From NCBI GenBank assembly GCA_050015495.1, contig JBEKBH010000018.1:1-64000 (forward strand): DNA of 64,000 nt, read 5' to 3'. How positions within the stretch are numbered: position 1 is the first letter of the stretch; every line of letters starts with the position of its first letter. Positions 27,165 through 35,236 of the stretch are shown piece after piece. A program made the position numbers and the translations under genes. The notes beneath the pieces are model-generated. The model ran no database searches and was not told the DNA's origin. It worked only from the letters and a program-made list of their open reading frames with translations. This DNA comes from Palsa-1439 sp050015495. GTDB lineage: Bacteria > Verrucomicrobiota > Verrucomicrobiia > Palsa-1439.

Positions 27165-28181
27165 CTAATACTCCCTTAGCCCTATACCTAGGCGACGCTC
27201 TTTGACCGCCATATTGGAATATTTTGCTGCTCCCTCAAGGTCTGGAAACAGGCTCAGATAGTTGACGTTCATCTTGTTCAGGCATCTCAGAATGGCCGTC
27301 CTCTCCGTATTGGGAATCATGACCTTTGTCATTATTCGGGGGACGAGGCGGTCGGGCGGGAGGAAGCCACGCAGTTCGTTAAGGCGCTTCCAGTTCGCCC
27401 GTATCCAAGCCTCGACTGACGTACCCTCGGGAGTGCGCATGTGCCAGCCGCCCTGGCAATTCATTCGTCGGTTCTCGGTTGATTCGGGGCGATATATCCG
27501 CAGTTGCTTCGCTTTCAGACGTTCGTACTGGGTTGTACAGATCGCTTCCCTCATGTGCTGCGCGATGTCGGATTGCTCCAGAAGCTTGGCCGTATCACCT
27601 CTGAGCCCGAAGTTCTGCTCGATGTACTTTTTGAATTCGTCCGAATATGGGGGGTTCTCTAACTTGTTCTTGAACGGCTCCATGCCGTCCCGCTGCGTTA
27701 TGTGATAGTTAACAGAGCTGACGCTCTCCCAGTCGATCGCGAAAATCGCTCGGAAGCCGGCGGCGCCATCCTCGGGTTCTGCGAAAGCAAAAAACAGGGC
27801 AACGTATGGGTAAACTGTCCAATCCGTGAGTGGAGTCGCTAAGCCGTAGTGTTGTCCGAGGGCCCACAGTTTCGTCTGAACCTCCTCCGCGTGTGGGTTC
27901 TTGTTTGACATGTCGTACTCCGTGCTTGAGGACCTCGCCACCGCGTTACGGAAGATCCACAGCTTATCTACGTCTCTTCCGCCAGCGCGCTCAAGAGTGG
28001 AGGTGATTTCCCATTCTGCGCGCCTCTGGCCTCGCCACAGATACCTGCAATCGAAGTCGCCAAAACCGAGGTTAGCGAATTGGCAAAAGATGTCAAAATT
28101 TGGGGTTTCGACGACGCGTATCCCCTCTGAGAGGGAAACCTCCTTCCACGGCCCAACGTCCCAGTTGGATGGGATTTTCAT
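27165..28181 (-). CDS. FRG domain-containing protein
   Basis: A 338-residue protein with the FRG domain, named for its Phe/Arg/Gly-type motif. Diagnostic segments are CRYLWRGQRRAEWEITSTLER (about residues 44-64, beyond which key residues are R and G of the WRGQ motif) and LWALGQHYGLATPLTDWTVYPYVALFFAF (about 105-133). FRG domains occur across bacteria and phages, often near toxin or defence loci; the biochemical activity is unknown. It lies between the convergent guaA and the his operon, in AT-richer DNA with a lower GC content than guaA. No partner gene is adjacent. Confidence 0.82.
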   Translation of the reverse strand: MKIPSNWDVGPWKEVSLSEGIRVVETPNFDIFCQFANLGFGDFDCRYLWRGQRRAEWEITSTLERAGGRDVDKLWIFRNAVARSSSTEYDMSNKNPHAEEVQTKLWALGQHYGLATPLTDWTVYPYVALFFAFAEPEDGAAGFRAIFAIDWESVSSVNYHITQRDGMEPFKNKLENPPYSDEFKKYIEQNFGLRGDTAKLLEQSDIAQHMREAICTTQYERLKAKQLRIYRPESTENRRMNCQGGWHMRTPEGTSVEAWIRANWKRLNELRGFLPPDRLVPRIMTKVMIPNTERTAILRCLNKMNVNYLSLFPDLEGAAKYSNMAVKERRLGIGLREY

Positions 28182-28800
28182 CCGAGATCATCTCCTCCGT
28201 CGCCTTCTTTTGCGCCTTGGCCTCGCACTCGCAGGCGCTTTGGCGGGCATAAGGCAGCCGAATATGGAGGCAAATATTAGCAGGTGCGCGGCGGCTGGGC
28301 AATAGCGGAAGGGGCTTCCGCACAGTTATCAATTTCAGAGTTGATTTTCATATCCGTATGCGATATGATGCGTCGGTTTGTGCATGATTTGTTGATGATT
28401 GAATGAAAGCGCCGAGAACGAAAGACGGGATACGACGACACAATGACGATTCTCGACCGCGAATGAATGCGGATGGACACAAAGGCGTGGGGTATTGGGG
28501 GCGTTTGAATGCGCCGGGGACGAGTTTGAGAGGGAGATTGCGACAGGGAATGGGGGCCAGGGGGATAAATTACCAAACGAACCCAATTCTGATCAAGCCG
28601 GCGTGGAAAAGTTACCAAAACGAAGCCAATAACGAGCCCAATTTCAGGGTGGCGCGCTGGGGTATCCCGCACTGGCCGAGGCGAGGTGAAAGAACTGCGC
28701 AGCTGCAATGTAACGCCTTGGAGGCGAACATGATATGGTGTGTTCTCGGCCACGCTTGCGCAGTGGGGCGAGTGTCGAGTACCATTCCGGCCCAATTCAC
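28182..28800. other. intergenic region upstream of hisD
   Basis: About 620 bases holding degenerate repeat material (see the repeat at 28569) but no supported gene. An apparent 133-codon frame at 28403 is biased and matches repeat-derived translations. It should contain the his promoter; no leader peptide rich in histidine codons or attenuator hairpin is evident. Confidence 0.4.
28569..28645. repeat. degenerate direct repeat of the YQTNP type
   Basis: Two related units, TTACCAAACGAACCCAATT near 28570 and TTACCAAAACGAAGCCAAT near 28612, the second followed by AACGAGCCCAATTTC. In the plus frame they read as YQTNPI and YQNEANNEPNF. Similar repeat-derived sequence is scattered in Planctomycetota/Verrucomicrobiota genomes. 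Confidence 0.5.
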
Positions 28801-30066
28801 ATGAAAACCCTGCGATTCGATCAACCGGATTTCGCTGGCGCTGTCGCCGAGGCGTGCGCGGCATCGAGCCTGTTTGATCCGCAAATCGAGGAGCGCGTGC
28901 GCGGGGTCATTGGTGACGTGCGGAGTCGGGGTGACGATGCGCTGGTGGAATTGACGGAGCGCTTCGATCAAGTCCGTCTGAAGCCATCCGAATTGCGCAT
29001 CACGGGAAAACCGGTAAAACCGGAATCGAAGTTGGCTCGGGCGATCGCTGCTTCGCACAAGAATATCGCTGCTTTTGCCAAGCGGTCGTTGCGCAAGAAT
29101 TGGCGGATGCGTAACGCTCAGGGTGGCGCCGTCGGCGAGAAGTTCGATCCGCTTCAACGCGTTGGCATTTATGTGCCAGGCGGGACAGCGCCGTTGGTGT
29201 CGACCGCGCTCATGACGGTCACACTCGCGAAAGTGGCGGGTTGCCCGGAGATCGTCGTCTGTTCGCCGCCGCCGGTTAATCCATCGTTGCTTTACGCGGC
29301 CCACATCGCGGGCACGACGGAAGTTTATCAACTCGGTGGAGCGCAGGCCATCGCGGCGATGGCGCTGGGGACACAATCGATTCGGCGTGTCGTGAAGATT
29401 TTCGGTCCGGGCAACGCTTATGTAACCGCCGCGAAGAAACTGCTCTTTGGTTACGTCGGCATCGATTTGCTTTCGGGGCCGAGTGAATTGCTGGTCGTGG
29501 CGGATGAATCGGCGGAGCCGGCGTTCATTGCGGCGGACCTGCTGGCCCAAGCCGAGCACGGCAGCGGGTACGAACGCGTGTGGCTCGTGACGACATCGAC
29601 GCGGGTGTTGGAGGCGACACAAGCCGAGATAGAGAAGCAGGCGAGCGGTCTCAAGCGATGTGAATTTGTTCGGCGCGCGCTGATGAATGGTGGCGTTTGC
29701 GTTCTGGCGAAAGACATCCAGCAGGCCATCGCTATCACCAACCAATTTGCTCCCGAGCATTGCGAGTTGATGACGAAGAACAATCGGAAAGTGTTGAAGG
29801 CGATCAAGACTGCGGGTGCCATCTTTCTCGGCCCCTACACGCCGACGGTGGTGGGTGATTACCTTGCGGGTCCCAGCCACGAGTTGCCGACAGGCGGCGC
29901 CGGGACGACGTTCGCCGGACTGACCGTCGACCAATTTCAGCGGCGCACGAGTGTCATTGAATTGTCCTCTTCGGCGCTCAAGAAGTCGTTGCCGGCGCTC
30001 GAAGCGTTTGGGGGCGTCGAGGGATTGGATGCGCACGTGGCATCAGCGCGGATTCGGTTCCCATGA
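28801..30066 (+). CDS. hisD: histidinol dehydrogenase
   Basis: Catalyses the final two oxidations of histidine biosynthesis, histidinol to histidine via histidinal; 421 residues, normal length. Conserved regions: RVGIYVPGGTAPLVSTALM, IAGTTEVYQLGGAQAIAAMALGT, KIFGPGNAYVTAAKK and GPSELLVVADE, with the zinc ligands in the HGSGYER and AGPSHELPTGG blocks. ATG 28801 begins the conserved N-terminus and the in-frame extension to 28735 is not needed. First gene of a hisD-hisC-hisB operon, with ATGA overlap to hisC. Confidence 0.97.
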   Translation: MKTLRFDQPDFAGAVAEACAASSLFDPQIEERVRGVIGDVRSRGDDALVELTERFDQVRLKPSELRITGKPVKPESKLARAIAASHKNIAAFAKRSLRKNWRMRNAQGGAVGEKFDPLQRVGIYVPGGTAPLVSTALMTVTLAKVAGCPEIVVCSPPPVNPSLLYAAHIAGTTEVYQLGGAQAIAAMALGTQSIRRVVKIFGPGNAYVTAAKKLLFGYVGIDLLSGPSELLVVADESAEPAFIAADLLAQAEHGSGYERVWLVTTSTRVLEATQAEIEKQASGLKRCEFVRRALMNGGVCVLAKDIQQAIAITNQFAPEHCELMTKNNRKVLKAIKTAGAIFLGPYTPTVVGDYLAGPSHELPTGGAGTTFAGLTVDQFQRRTSVIELSSSALKKSLPALEAFGGVEGLDAHVASARIRFP

Positions 30067-31133
30067 GCTTGGTCCGCCGTCAGATCGAGCGGATGAGCGC
30101 GTATGTCCCCGGCGAGCAGCCGAAGATCGCGGGTCTCATCAAGCTCAATACCAACGAGAATCCGTATCCCCCGTCGCCGAAGGTGCTGGAAACGTTGCGC
30201 GGGGCGATCGACGGGAAGTTGCGGTTGTATCCCGATCCGACGTCTTCCGGCCTGCGAACAAAGCTTGGCAAGATTTACGGCTTCGATCCGGACGAGATCG
30301 TCATCGGCAACGGATGCGACGACATCCTGAACCTGTGCGTGCGCGCGTTCTGCGGCGAGTGCGAGAAGCTCGCGTACTTTTGGCCGAGCTATTCATTGTA
30401 TCCCGTGCTGGCAAACATCCAGGGCGCGACGCAAGTGGAATTGCCGTTGGACGAAAACTTTCAGATCACGGCGCACCCGCCGTTGCTCGCGAAGCTTGCG
30501 GGCGTGAAACTGGTATTCATCACCCAGCCAAATGCGCCGAGTGGCGTGTGGCTGCAGCGCGTCGAACTGCAACGCGTCATCGAAGAGACCGAAGGGGCGG
30601 TCGTGATCGATGAGGCGTATGTCGATTTCGCCGCCGAGGACTGCCTCGACTTCGCGCGGGAATACGACAACGTGATCGTAGCGCGAACGTTTTCGAAGGC
30701 ATTTTCGTTTGCCGGGATGCGCGTCGGTTGGGCTGCCGGGTCGCGCGAGTTGATCGCCGCGCTTGACAAGGTGAAAGACAGCTACAATGTCAGCCGTCTC
30801 AGCCAACTCGGCGCGGAAGCCACGCTGGACGAGTGGGGCTATTTCCAGGGAAACGTGAAGAAGATTTGCGCCACGCGGGAACGCACCGTCTCGGCGCTCG
30901 CCAAGCTGGGTTTCTTCGTTTATCCTTCGCAAACGAATTTCCTGTTTGCGCGTCCGCCGGCGCTGGTGACCGCGAAACAGTGGTTTGATGAACTGCGCGC
31001 GCGGAAAATTCTCGTGCGATGGTGGGACGCGGATCGGATCCGCGATTTCGCGCGAGTGACGATTGGAACGGACGAAGAAATGGACAGGTTTTTGGAAGCT
31101 ACGAAGGAGACCGTTGAAAAAGCGAACCGCTAG
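30063..31133 (+). CDS. hisC: histidinol-phosphate aminotransferase
   Basis: PLP-dependent class I/II aminotransferase converting imidazole acetol phosphate to histidinol phosphate; 356 residues. IKLNTNENPYPPSPKV at the N-terminus and VIGNGCDDILNLCVRAF are typical; the PLP lysine is near residue 212 in ARTFSKAFSFAGMRVGW; RFARV.IGT-type ending (RDFARVTIGTDEEM) closes the protein. Overlaps hisD by four bases and hisB by about 20. Confidence 0.96.
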   Translation: MSLVRRQIERMSAYVPGEQPKIAGLIKLNTNENPYPPSPKVLETLRGAIDGKLRLYPDPTSSGLRTKLGKIYGFDPDEIVIGNGCDDILNLCVRAFCGECEKLAYFWPSYSLYPVLANIQGATQVELPLDENFQITAHPPLLAKLAGVKLVFITQPNAPSGVWLQRVELQRVIEETEGAVVIDEAYVDFAAEDCLDFAREYDNVIVARTFSKAFSFAGMRVGWAAGSRELIAALDKVKDSYNVSRLSQLGAEATLDEWGYFQGNVKKICATRERTVSALAKLGFFVYPSQTNFLFARPPALVTAKQWFDELRARKILVRWWDADRIRDFARVTIGTDEEMDRFLEATKETVEKANR

Positions 31134-31731
31134 AGTTCGACGCGATACGGCGGAAACGAAGATTTCACTGGCCTTGACGATTGATGGCAAGGGAAAGGCG
31201 AATGTGTCGACGGGTGTGCCGTTCTTCGACCACATGCTGACGTTGCTGGCGAAACATTCGTTGTGCGATTTGACCATTAAGGCGAAGGGCGACCTCGACG
31301 TGGACGCGCATCACACGGTCGAGGACATTGGTATCGCGCTGGGGCAGGCGTTCGTGCAGGCTCTCGGCGACAAACGCGGGATTCGGCGCTACGGCTGGGC
31401 GGTGGTGCCGATGGACGAGACGCTGGCCCAGGCGCGCATCGCTCTGGATTTCAGCAACCGACCGTTCCTCGTATTTGAAGCGAAGAACTGGAGTCGCATC
31501 GCCAACGTGTCGCTCGGTCGGAAACATGAATTTCGTGTTGGTTTGGTGAAAGAATTTCTGCAGGGCTTTGCCAACGAAGCCCGGTGCAATCTGCACGTCG
31601 ATGTGCTGCGCGGCGACGAGCCGCATCACGTCGTCGAGGCGATTTTCAAAGCGCTGGCGAAAGCCCTCGATCTCGCCTGCCAGCGCGACCCGCGCGTCAA
31701 AGGCGTGCCGAGCACAAAGGGGAAGTTGTAA
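31114..31731 (+). CDS. hisB: imidazoleglycerol-phosphate dehydratase
   Basis: Manganese-dependent dehydratase of histidine synthesis, 205 residues, the monofunctional form. Metal-binding motifs DAHHTVEDIGIALG and DEPHHVVEAIFKALA, plus VPFFDHML, are all present. I chose TTG 31114 because AAGGAG precedes it by five bases and the conserved RTARVRRDTAETKI starts two residues later; it overlaps the 3' end of hisC, indicating translational coupling. An ATG further upstream (31063) would give an implausible N-terminus. Confidence 0.93.
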   Translation: MKKRTARVRRDTAETKISLALTIDGKGKANVSTGVPFFDHMLTLLAKHSLCDLTIKAKGDLDVDAHHTVEDIGIALGQAFVQALGDKRGIRRYGWAVVPMDETLAQARIALDFSNRPFLVFEAKNWSRIANVSLGRKHEFRVGLVKEFLQGFANEARCNLHVDVLRGDEPHHVVEAIFKALAKALDLACQRDPRVKGVPSTKGKL

Positions 31732-31740
31732 GGGCTCAGT

Positions 31741-31769
31741 TCACCACGAAGACACGAAGGTCACGAAGA
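31741..31769. repeat. left inverted-repeat arm of the GxxExxY element
   Basis: TCACCACGAAG followed by two further CACGAAG units, ending at the GxxExxY start codon. Its reverse complement matches 32143-32171 at about 25 of 29 positions. Confidence 0.8.
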
Positions 31770-32140
31770 TGGAATTTGATGAGTTGTCCAAGATGGTGAT
31801 TGGCTATGCCTTGGAGGTTCATCGGAATCTTGGACCGGGTCTTCTTGAGTCCGCATACGAGCAGTGTTTGGCGCACGAGTTATCGTGCGCCAAACTGCCG
31901 TTCCAAAGACAATTGGATTTGCCCGTCGAGTACAAAGGCGTGCGATTGGATTGTGGCTACCGGATCGACTTGCTTGTAGATGGGAAATTGGTCGTAGAAT
32001 TGAAGAGTATCGAGCAATTGCTGCCGATTCACGAAGCCCAGGTATTGACCTACATGAAACTGGCACGAGTTCCCACTGGATTGCTTATCAATTTCAACGT
32101 TCCGCTACTAAAGCAGGGGATCAAACGGTTTGTACTGTAG
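31769..32140 (+). CDS. GxxExxY family protein
   Basis: A 123-residue protein of the GxxExxY family, also classed with PD-(D/E)xK nuclease-like folds. The name motif is at Gly24-Leu-Leu-Glu27-Ser-Ala-Tyr30 (LGPGLLESAYEQCLAHEL). The nuclease-like residues are in YRIDLLVDGKLVVELKSIEQL, an Asp followed by an E-x-K. The C-terminus has the conserved LLINFNVPLLKQGIKRFVL. Function is undetermined and no activity has been shown for the family that I can cite. The gene is tightly flanked by inverted copies of one repeat, one ending at its start codon and one beginning two bases after its stop, suggesting transposition or repeat-mediated spread. It lies directly after hisB. Confidence 0.9.
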   Translation: MEFDELSKMVIGYALEVHRNLGPGLLESAYEQCLAHELSCAKLPFQRQLDLPVEYKGVRLDCGYRIDLLVDGKLVVELKSIEQLLPIHEAQVLTYMKLARVPTGLLINFNVPLLKQGIKRFVL

Positions 32141-32142
32141 TT

Positions 32143-32171
32143 CCTTCGTGCTCTTCGTGGCTTCGTGGTGA
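32143..32171. repeat. right inverted-repeat arm of the GxxExxY element
   Basis: CCTTCGTGCTCTTCGTGG then CTTCGTGGTGA; inverted partner of 31741-31769. It starts two bases after the GxxExxY stop and ends eight bases before the stop of the convergent polymerase gene. Confidence 0.8.
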
Positions 32172-32178
32172 GGATTTA

Positions 32179-33579
32179 TTATATAAACTTCGACGTGCGG
32201 CTGGTGGAGCGGCCCCACGTGCGAGGTAACGGCAACGGCTCGGCGGGAGCTTCGCCCTCCAGTGGTGTCCATTCGTCCTCGTAAACCAAGTCGAGCATCG
32301 GCTCGGGGATATTGTCCATCTTGATTTCCATTTCGCGTTGGGGAATGAACGGACATTTGGGTTTCTCGCCGACCAGATACGCCGCTTCCCGTTCCAGCAG
32401 CATGCGCGTGCCGGTTTTGACACTGCGTTTGCCGTAACTTGCCTCGATTTCCTCCAACGCATGATGCAATTCGCGGCGCTTGTATTCCACGTCGTTGTTG
32501 AACATGTCGGGTTCGAGTTCCAGCGGTTGCATGTTCCAGAAATTGATGCAGACCTGGCGGATCGGCTGTTCCTGATGGGCGACAAGCTGACGGAATAATT
32601 GTTCCACGTAGGGATTGATCCGGCGCGGCTCGAATTGCGCCGACGGAAATTTCACACTCGCGCCGTGGCCTTCCATGTCTTTGAAACGCACGTACACGCC
32701 CATCTCGCGGGCCTTGAGATTTTCACGGAAGAACGTCGTCATCGTCCGCTCGGTCTGGTCGAGCAAGAACAGCAGGGCGGTTTCGTAGTCAGGCTCGTCG
32801 TCGGGCAGGGTGGTGGCGCTGCCGATGCAGGTGCGGGGCTTGTTGGCCAGCGACAAGCGTTCGCGAAATTGTCCCGTGGCCAGCAGCCAGAGTTCGAGGC
32901 CGAAGAATCCGTAGCGTTTCTCCAGCAATCCCAACGGCAGATGCGCTACGTCGCCGAGTGTCCAGATGCCGAGTGCGCGGAGCGACAACGCGCGACGTTT
33001 GGCGATCCCCGCCAGTTTTTGGACAGGTATATCGCGGACGAACTCGCGTTCCATGTCCTCGTCTTCCGGGACTTCGCAGAAATTGTCGGGCTTGCAATGT
33101 TCGGTCGCCAACTTCGCCAGCCAGCGTGAGGAGCCGAGCCCCATCGACACCGGCACGCCAACTTCTTCGCTCAATTCGTTCCGCATGCGGGTGATCAGTT
33201 GCGCCGGTGTGCGACAGCGGAACACGGCAGGCGAATCGGTGAAATCGAGGAACCCTTCGTCGATGGAGGTCGGCACGAGCAGGGGAGTGTAGTGGCGCAC
33301 ACGCCGGAAAATTTCCAATGAGAGGCGTCGGTAATCGTCATAGTGCGGACGCACCAGCACGCCGTTAGGACATTTGTGTTTGGCCTCGAAACACGCCATG
33401 CCGGTGATGATGCCGTAGGCTTTCGCGAGGTAGTTGGCGGCGATCACGATGCCGTCGCCGCGTCGTCCCCCGCCGACAAAGACAGGCTTCTTTTTTAGCG
33501 ATGTATCAAGCGCGATCTCGCACGAGGCAAAGAACGAATCGCCGTCGATATGAAGGATTCGTTGGCGTCGCGCCGTCAT
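32179..33579 (-). CDS. Y-family DNA polymerase (DinB/ImuB-like)
   Basis: Error-prone translesion polymerase of about 466 residues. Palm motif ILHIDGDSFFASCE near the N-terminus and SIDEGFLDF near residue 100 supply the catalytic acidic residues; GVPVSMGLGSSRWLAKLATEHCKP and IPVQKLAGIAKRRALSLRALG (HhH region) follow. The little-finger region carries CIGSATTLPDDE. Longer than DinB, it resembles ImuB-like or UmuC-like polymerases more than canonical Pol IV. I chose ATG 33579 (MTARRQRI): it lies inside a perfect palindrome (33578-33599) and a TTG nine bases earlier is the alternative. The final 25 residues after DEWTPLEGEAPAEP come from a dispersed repeat and are not family-conserved. Confidence 0.88.
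   Translation of the reverse strand: MTARRQRILHIDGDSFFASCEIALDTSLKKKPVFVGGGRRGDGIVIAANYLAKAYGIITGMACFEAKHKCPNGVLVRPHYDDYRRLSLEIFRRVRHYTPLLVPTSIDEGFLDFTDSPAVFRCRTPAQLITRMRNELSEEVGVPVSMGLGSSRWLAKLATEHCKPDNFCEVPEDEDMEREFVRDIPVQKLAGIAKRRALSLRALGIWTLGDVAHLPLGLLEKRYGFFGLELWLLATGQFRERLSLANKPRTCIGSATTLPDDEPDYETALLFLLDQTERTMTTFFRENLKAREMGVYVRFKDMEGHGASVKFPSAQFEPRRINPYVEQLFRQLVAHQEQPIRQVCINFWNMQPLELEPDMFNNDVEYKRRELHHALEEIEASYGKRSVKTGTRMLLEREAAYLVGEKPKCPFIPQREMEIKMDNIPEPMLDLVYEDEWTPLEGEAPAEPLPLPRTWGRSTSRTSKFI
32237..32260. repeat. dispersed GCTCCCGCCGAGCC-type repeat at the polymerase 3' end
   Basis: GGCTCGGCGGGAGCTTCGCC plus CTCC, read on the minus strand as EGEAPAEP. This hairpin-forming element is widespread in GC-rich genomes of this type. 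It lies within the last codons of the Y-family polymerase. Confidence 0.65.
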
Positions 33580-33599
33580 ACCACACAAATGTGTGGTAT
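33578..33599. promoter_or_regulatory. palindromic operator candidate over polymerase start codon
   Basis: Ten-base perfect inverted repeat, ATACCACACA and TGTGTGGTAT, separated by two bases. It covers the ATG of the Y-family polymerase. A TTGACA that could be a -35 box lies 18 bases upstream on the minus strand, so a bound repressor would block initiation. It does not match the published verrucomicrobial or enterobacterial LexA boxes as I recall them. Confidence 0.55.
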
Positions 33600-33644
33600 T
33601 TAAGGAAGATTGTCAATCAAGGACTCGATATACATCTAGGGTGT

Positions 33645-34157
33645 CTAGTCCGACAAATTCCGGTGCATCGTCTGGGAATGGGGCTTGGCACCGGCGTTGT
33701 CGACCATGAGGTGGAAGGTGGTGCCGGCGTGAAAGGCGAATCGCTTCGAGAGGAGGGATTCGATGCGATCGGCCAGGGGACCGCTGAGCTCGTCAATTTC
33801 ATCGAACCGGATACGGACAGTTGGGTTGAACCCGTGCTTCGGCGCAAGGAGATCGGCGAGCACGTCGGATTGGGCGACGGTGGCATCGCCGGCCGTCTGG
33901 TCGGCTTGGTAGCGGCGCACGTCGAAGTTGAGTGGCGTGTCGGACGGATAATTCGCGAAGGTTTTGGCGCGTTCGCGTGTGCAATGGGCTGCGTCATCGA
34001 ATTGCACGATGCAATGGAGCGGGTTGGGAAGATACAGGTCGGCGGTGATCGTCGTGTCGCCCCAAACGAACGGTTTATCGCGTTCGGCGTCCGCGTTGAA
34101 ACGCCGCCGCATCAGCGATGCGACGGCGTCGAGCACGGCGCTTTTCGTAATCGTCAC
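33645..34157 (-). CDS. hypothetical protein, possible restriction-endonuclease-like fold
   Basis: A 170-residue protein translated from GTG 34157, which overlaps the aminotransferase stop (GTGA) and is therefore translationally coupled to it. The central part (DTTITADLYLPNPLHCIVQFDDAAHCTRERAKTFANYP) has the strand-acidic-strand pattern and a D-D-x-x-H region reminiscent of DUF559/Vsr-like nucleases. I cannot place it in a named family with confidence. Its coupling to a metabolic aminotransferase is unexplained. Confidence 0.6.
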   Translation of the reverse strand: MTITKSAVLDAVASLMRRRFNADAERDKPFVWGDTTITADLYLPNPLHCIVQFDDAAHCTRERAKTFANYPSDTPLNFDVRRYQADQTAGDATVAQSDVLADLLAPKHGFNPTVRIRFDEIDELSGPLADRIESLLSKRFAFHAGTTFHLMVDNAGAKPHSQTMHRNLSD

Positions 34158-35236
34158 AACGACTTCAGGCAATCATCGAGCATGACGTGCAATTGCGACA
34201 CGGTGTCGAGCGTCTCATCGCCCATGTGCGCGAGGCGGAACGTCTTGCCCTTGATCTGGCCGTACCCGCCGTCAATGAGCACCTTGTATTTGTCCTTGAG
34301 CGCCTTTTGCAGTTTGGCCACGTCGATGTTCTTGTTGTTCTTCACGCAGGTGAGCGTGAGGGATTCATAACCCGCTTTCGGGAAAAGCTCGAACCCGCGC
34401 GACTTCGCCCACTCGTGGGTCTTCCGCGCCATCGCGGCGTGGCGGGCGTACCGGTTCTCGATGCCCTCCTTCTCGAACTGGCCGAGCTTGAACTGTAATC
34501 CGTAGATGTGCGCGATGCTCGGGGTCGACGGCGTCATGTTCTTGTCATGGTTCGCCTTGAACTCGAGGAAGTCGAAATAGTACCCGCGGCCGGGAATCGT
34601 TTCGGCCTTCTTCAACGCGCGTTCGCTCACGGCGAGCACGGCGAGGCCCGGCGGCATCGCCCACGCCTTCTGCGTGCCCGCGAGCAACACGTCGATGCCG
34701 AGGGCATCCATCTCGATCTTCACGGCGGTCATGGAGCTGACGCTATCGACGATGAACATCACCTCGGGATATTTGCGCATCACCTTTGCGATGTCGGCGA
34801 TCGGGTTCATCAATCCCGTGGACGTTTCATTGTGGATGAGGGTGAGCGCGTCGAACTGCCCGGTCTTCAATTTCGCATCGATCATTTCCGGCAGGATCGG
34901 TTGGCCCCATTCGACCTTGAGCGCCTCGGCGTCCTTGCCGCAACGCTTGCTCACGTCGAACCATTTGTCCGAGAACGCGCCACAGCAACAATTGAGCACT
35001 TTCCTGCCGACGAGATTACGGACGGCGGCCTCCATAACGCCCCAAGCCGACGACGTGGAAATGAAGACGGGATTCTTCGTGTAGAGAATCGCCTGCAATT
35101 TCGGCTGGATCGCGGCGTACAGTTCCTGGAAACCGGTTCCCCGATGCCCGATCATGGGCTGGCTCATGGCCGCGAACGTATCCTCGGCAACCTCCACGGG
35201 GCCAGGGATAAACAACTTCACATGGGGCTTGGTCAT
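34154..35236 (-). CDS. class V aminotransferase (alanine-glyoxylate/serine-pyruvate type)
   Basis: A 360-residue PLP enzyme. FIPGPVEVAEDTFAAMSQPMIGHRGTGFQELY at the N-terminus, LTLIHNETSTGLMNPI, FIVDSVSSMTAVKI and the PLP-lysine region LLAGTQKAWAMPPGLAVLAVS identify the AGXT/SgaA branch of class V aminotransferases. It probably interconverts serine or alanine with glyoxylate or hydroxypyruvate; phosphoserine aminotransferase-like use in serine synthesis is possible. The downstream gene starts within its stop codon. AGAGGAAGACG precedes the ATG. Confidence 0.93.
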   Translation of the reverse strand: MTKPHVKLFIPGPVEVAEDTFAAMSQPMIGHRGTGFQELYAAIQPKLQAILYTKNPVFISTSSAWGVMEAAVRNLVGRKVLNCCCGAFSDKWFDVSKRCGKDAEALKVEWGQPILPEMIDAKLKTGQFDALTLIHNETSTGLMNPIADIAKVMRKYPEVMFIVDSVSSMTAVKIEMDALGIDVLLAGTQKAWAMPPGLAVLAVSERALKKAETIPGRGYYFDFLEFKANHDKNMTPSTPSIAHIYGLQFKLGQFEKEGIENRYARHAAMARKTHEWAKSRGFELFPKAGYESLTLTCVKNNKNIDVAKLQKALKDKYKVLIDGGYGQIKGKTFRLAHMGDETLDTVSQLHVMLDDCLKSL

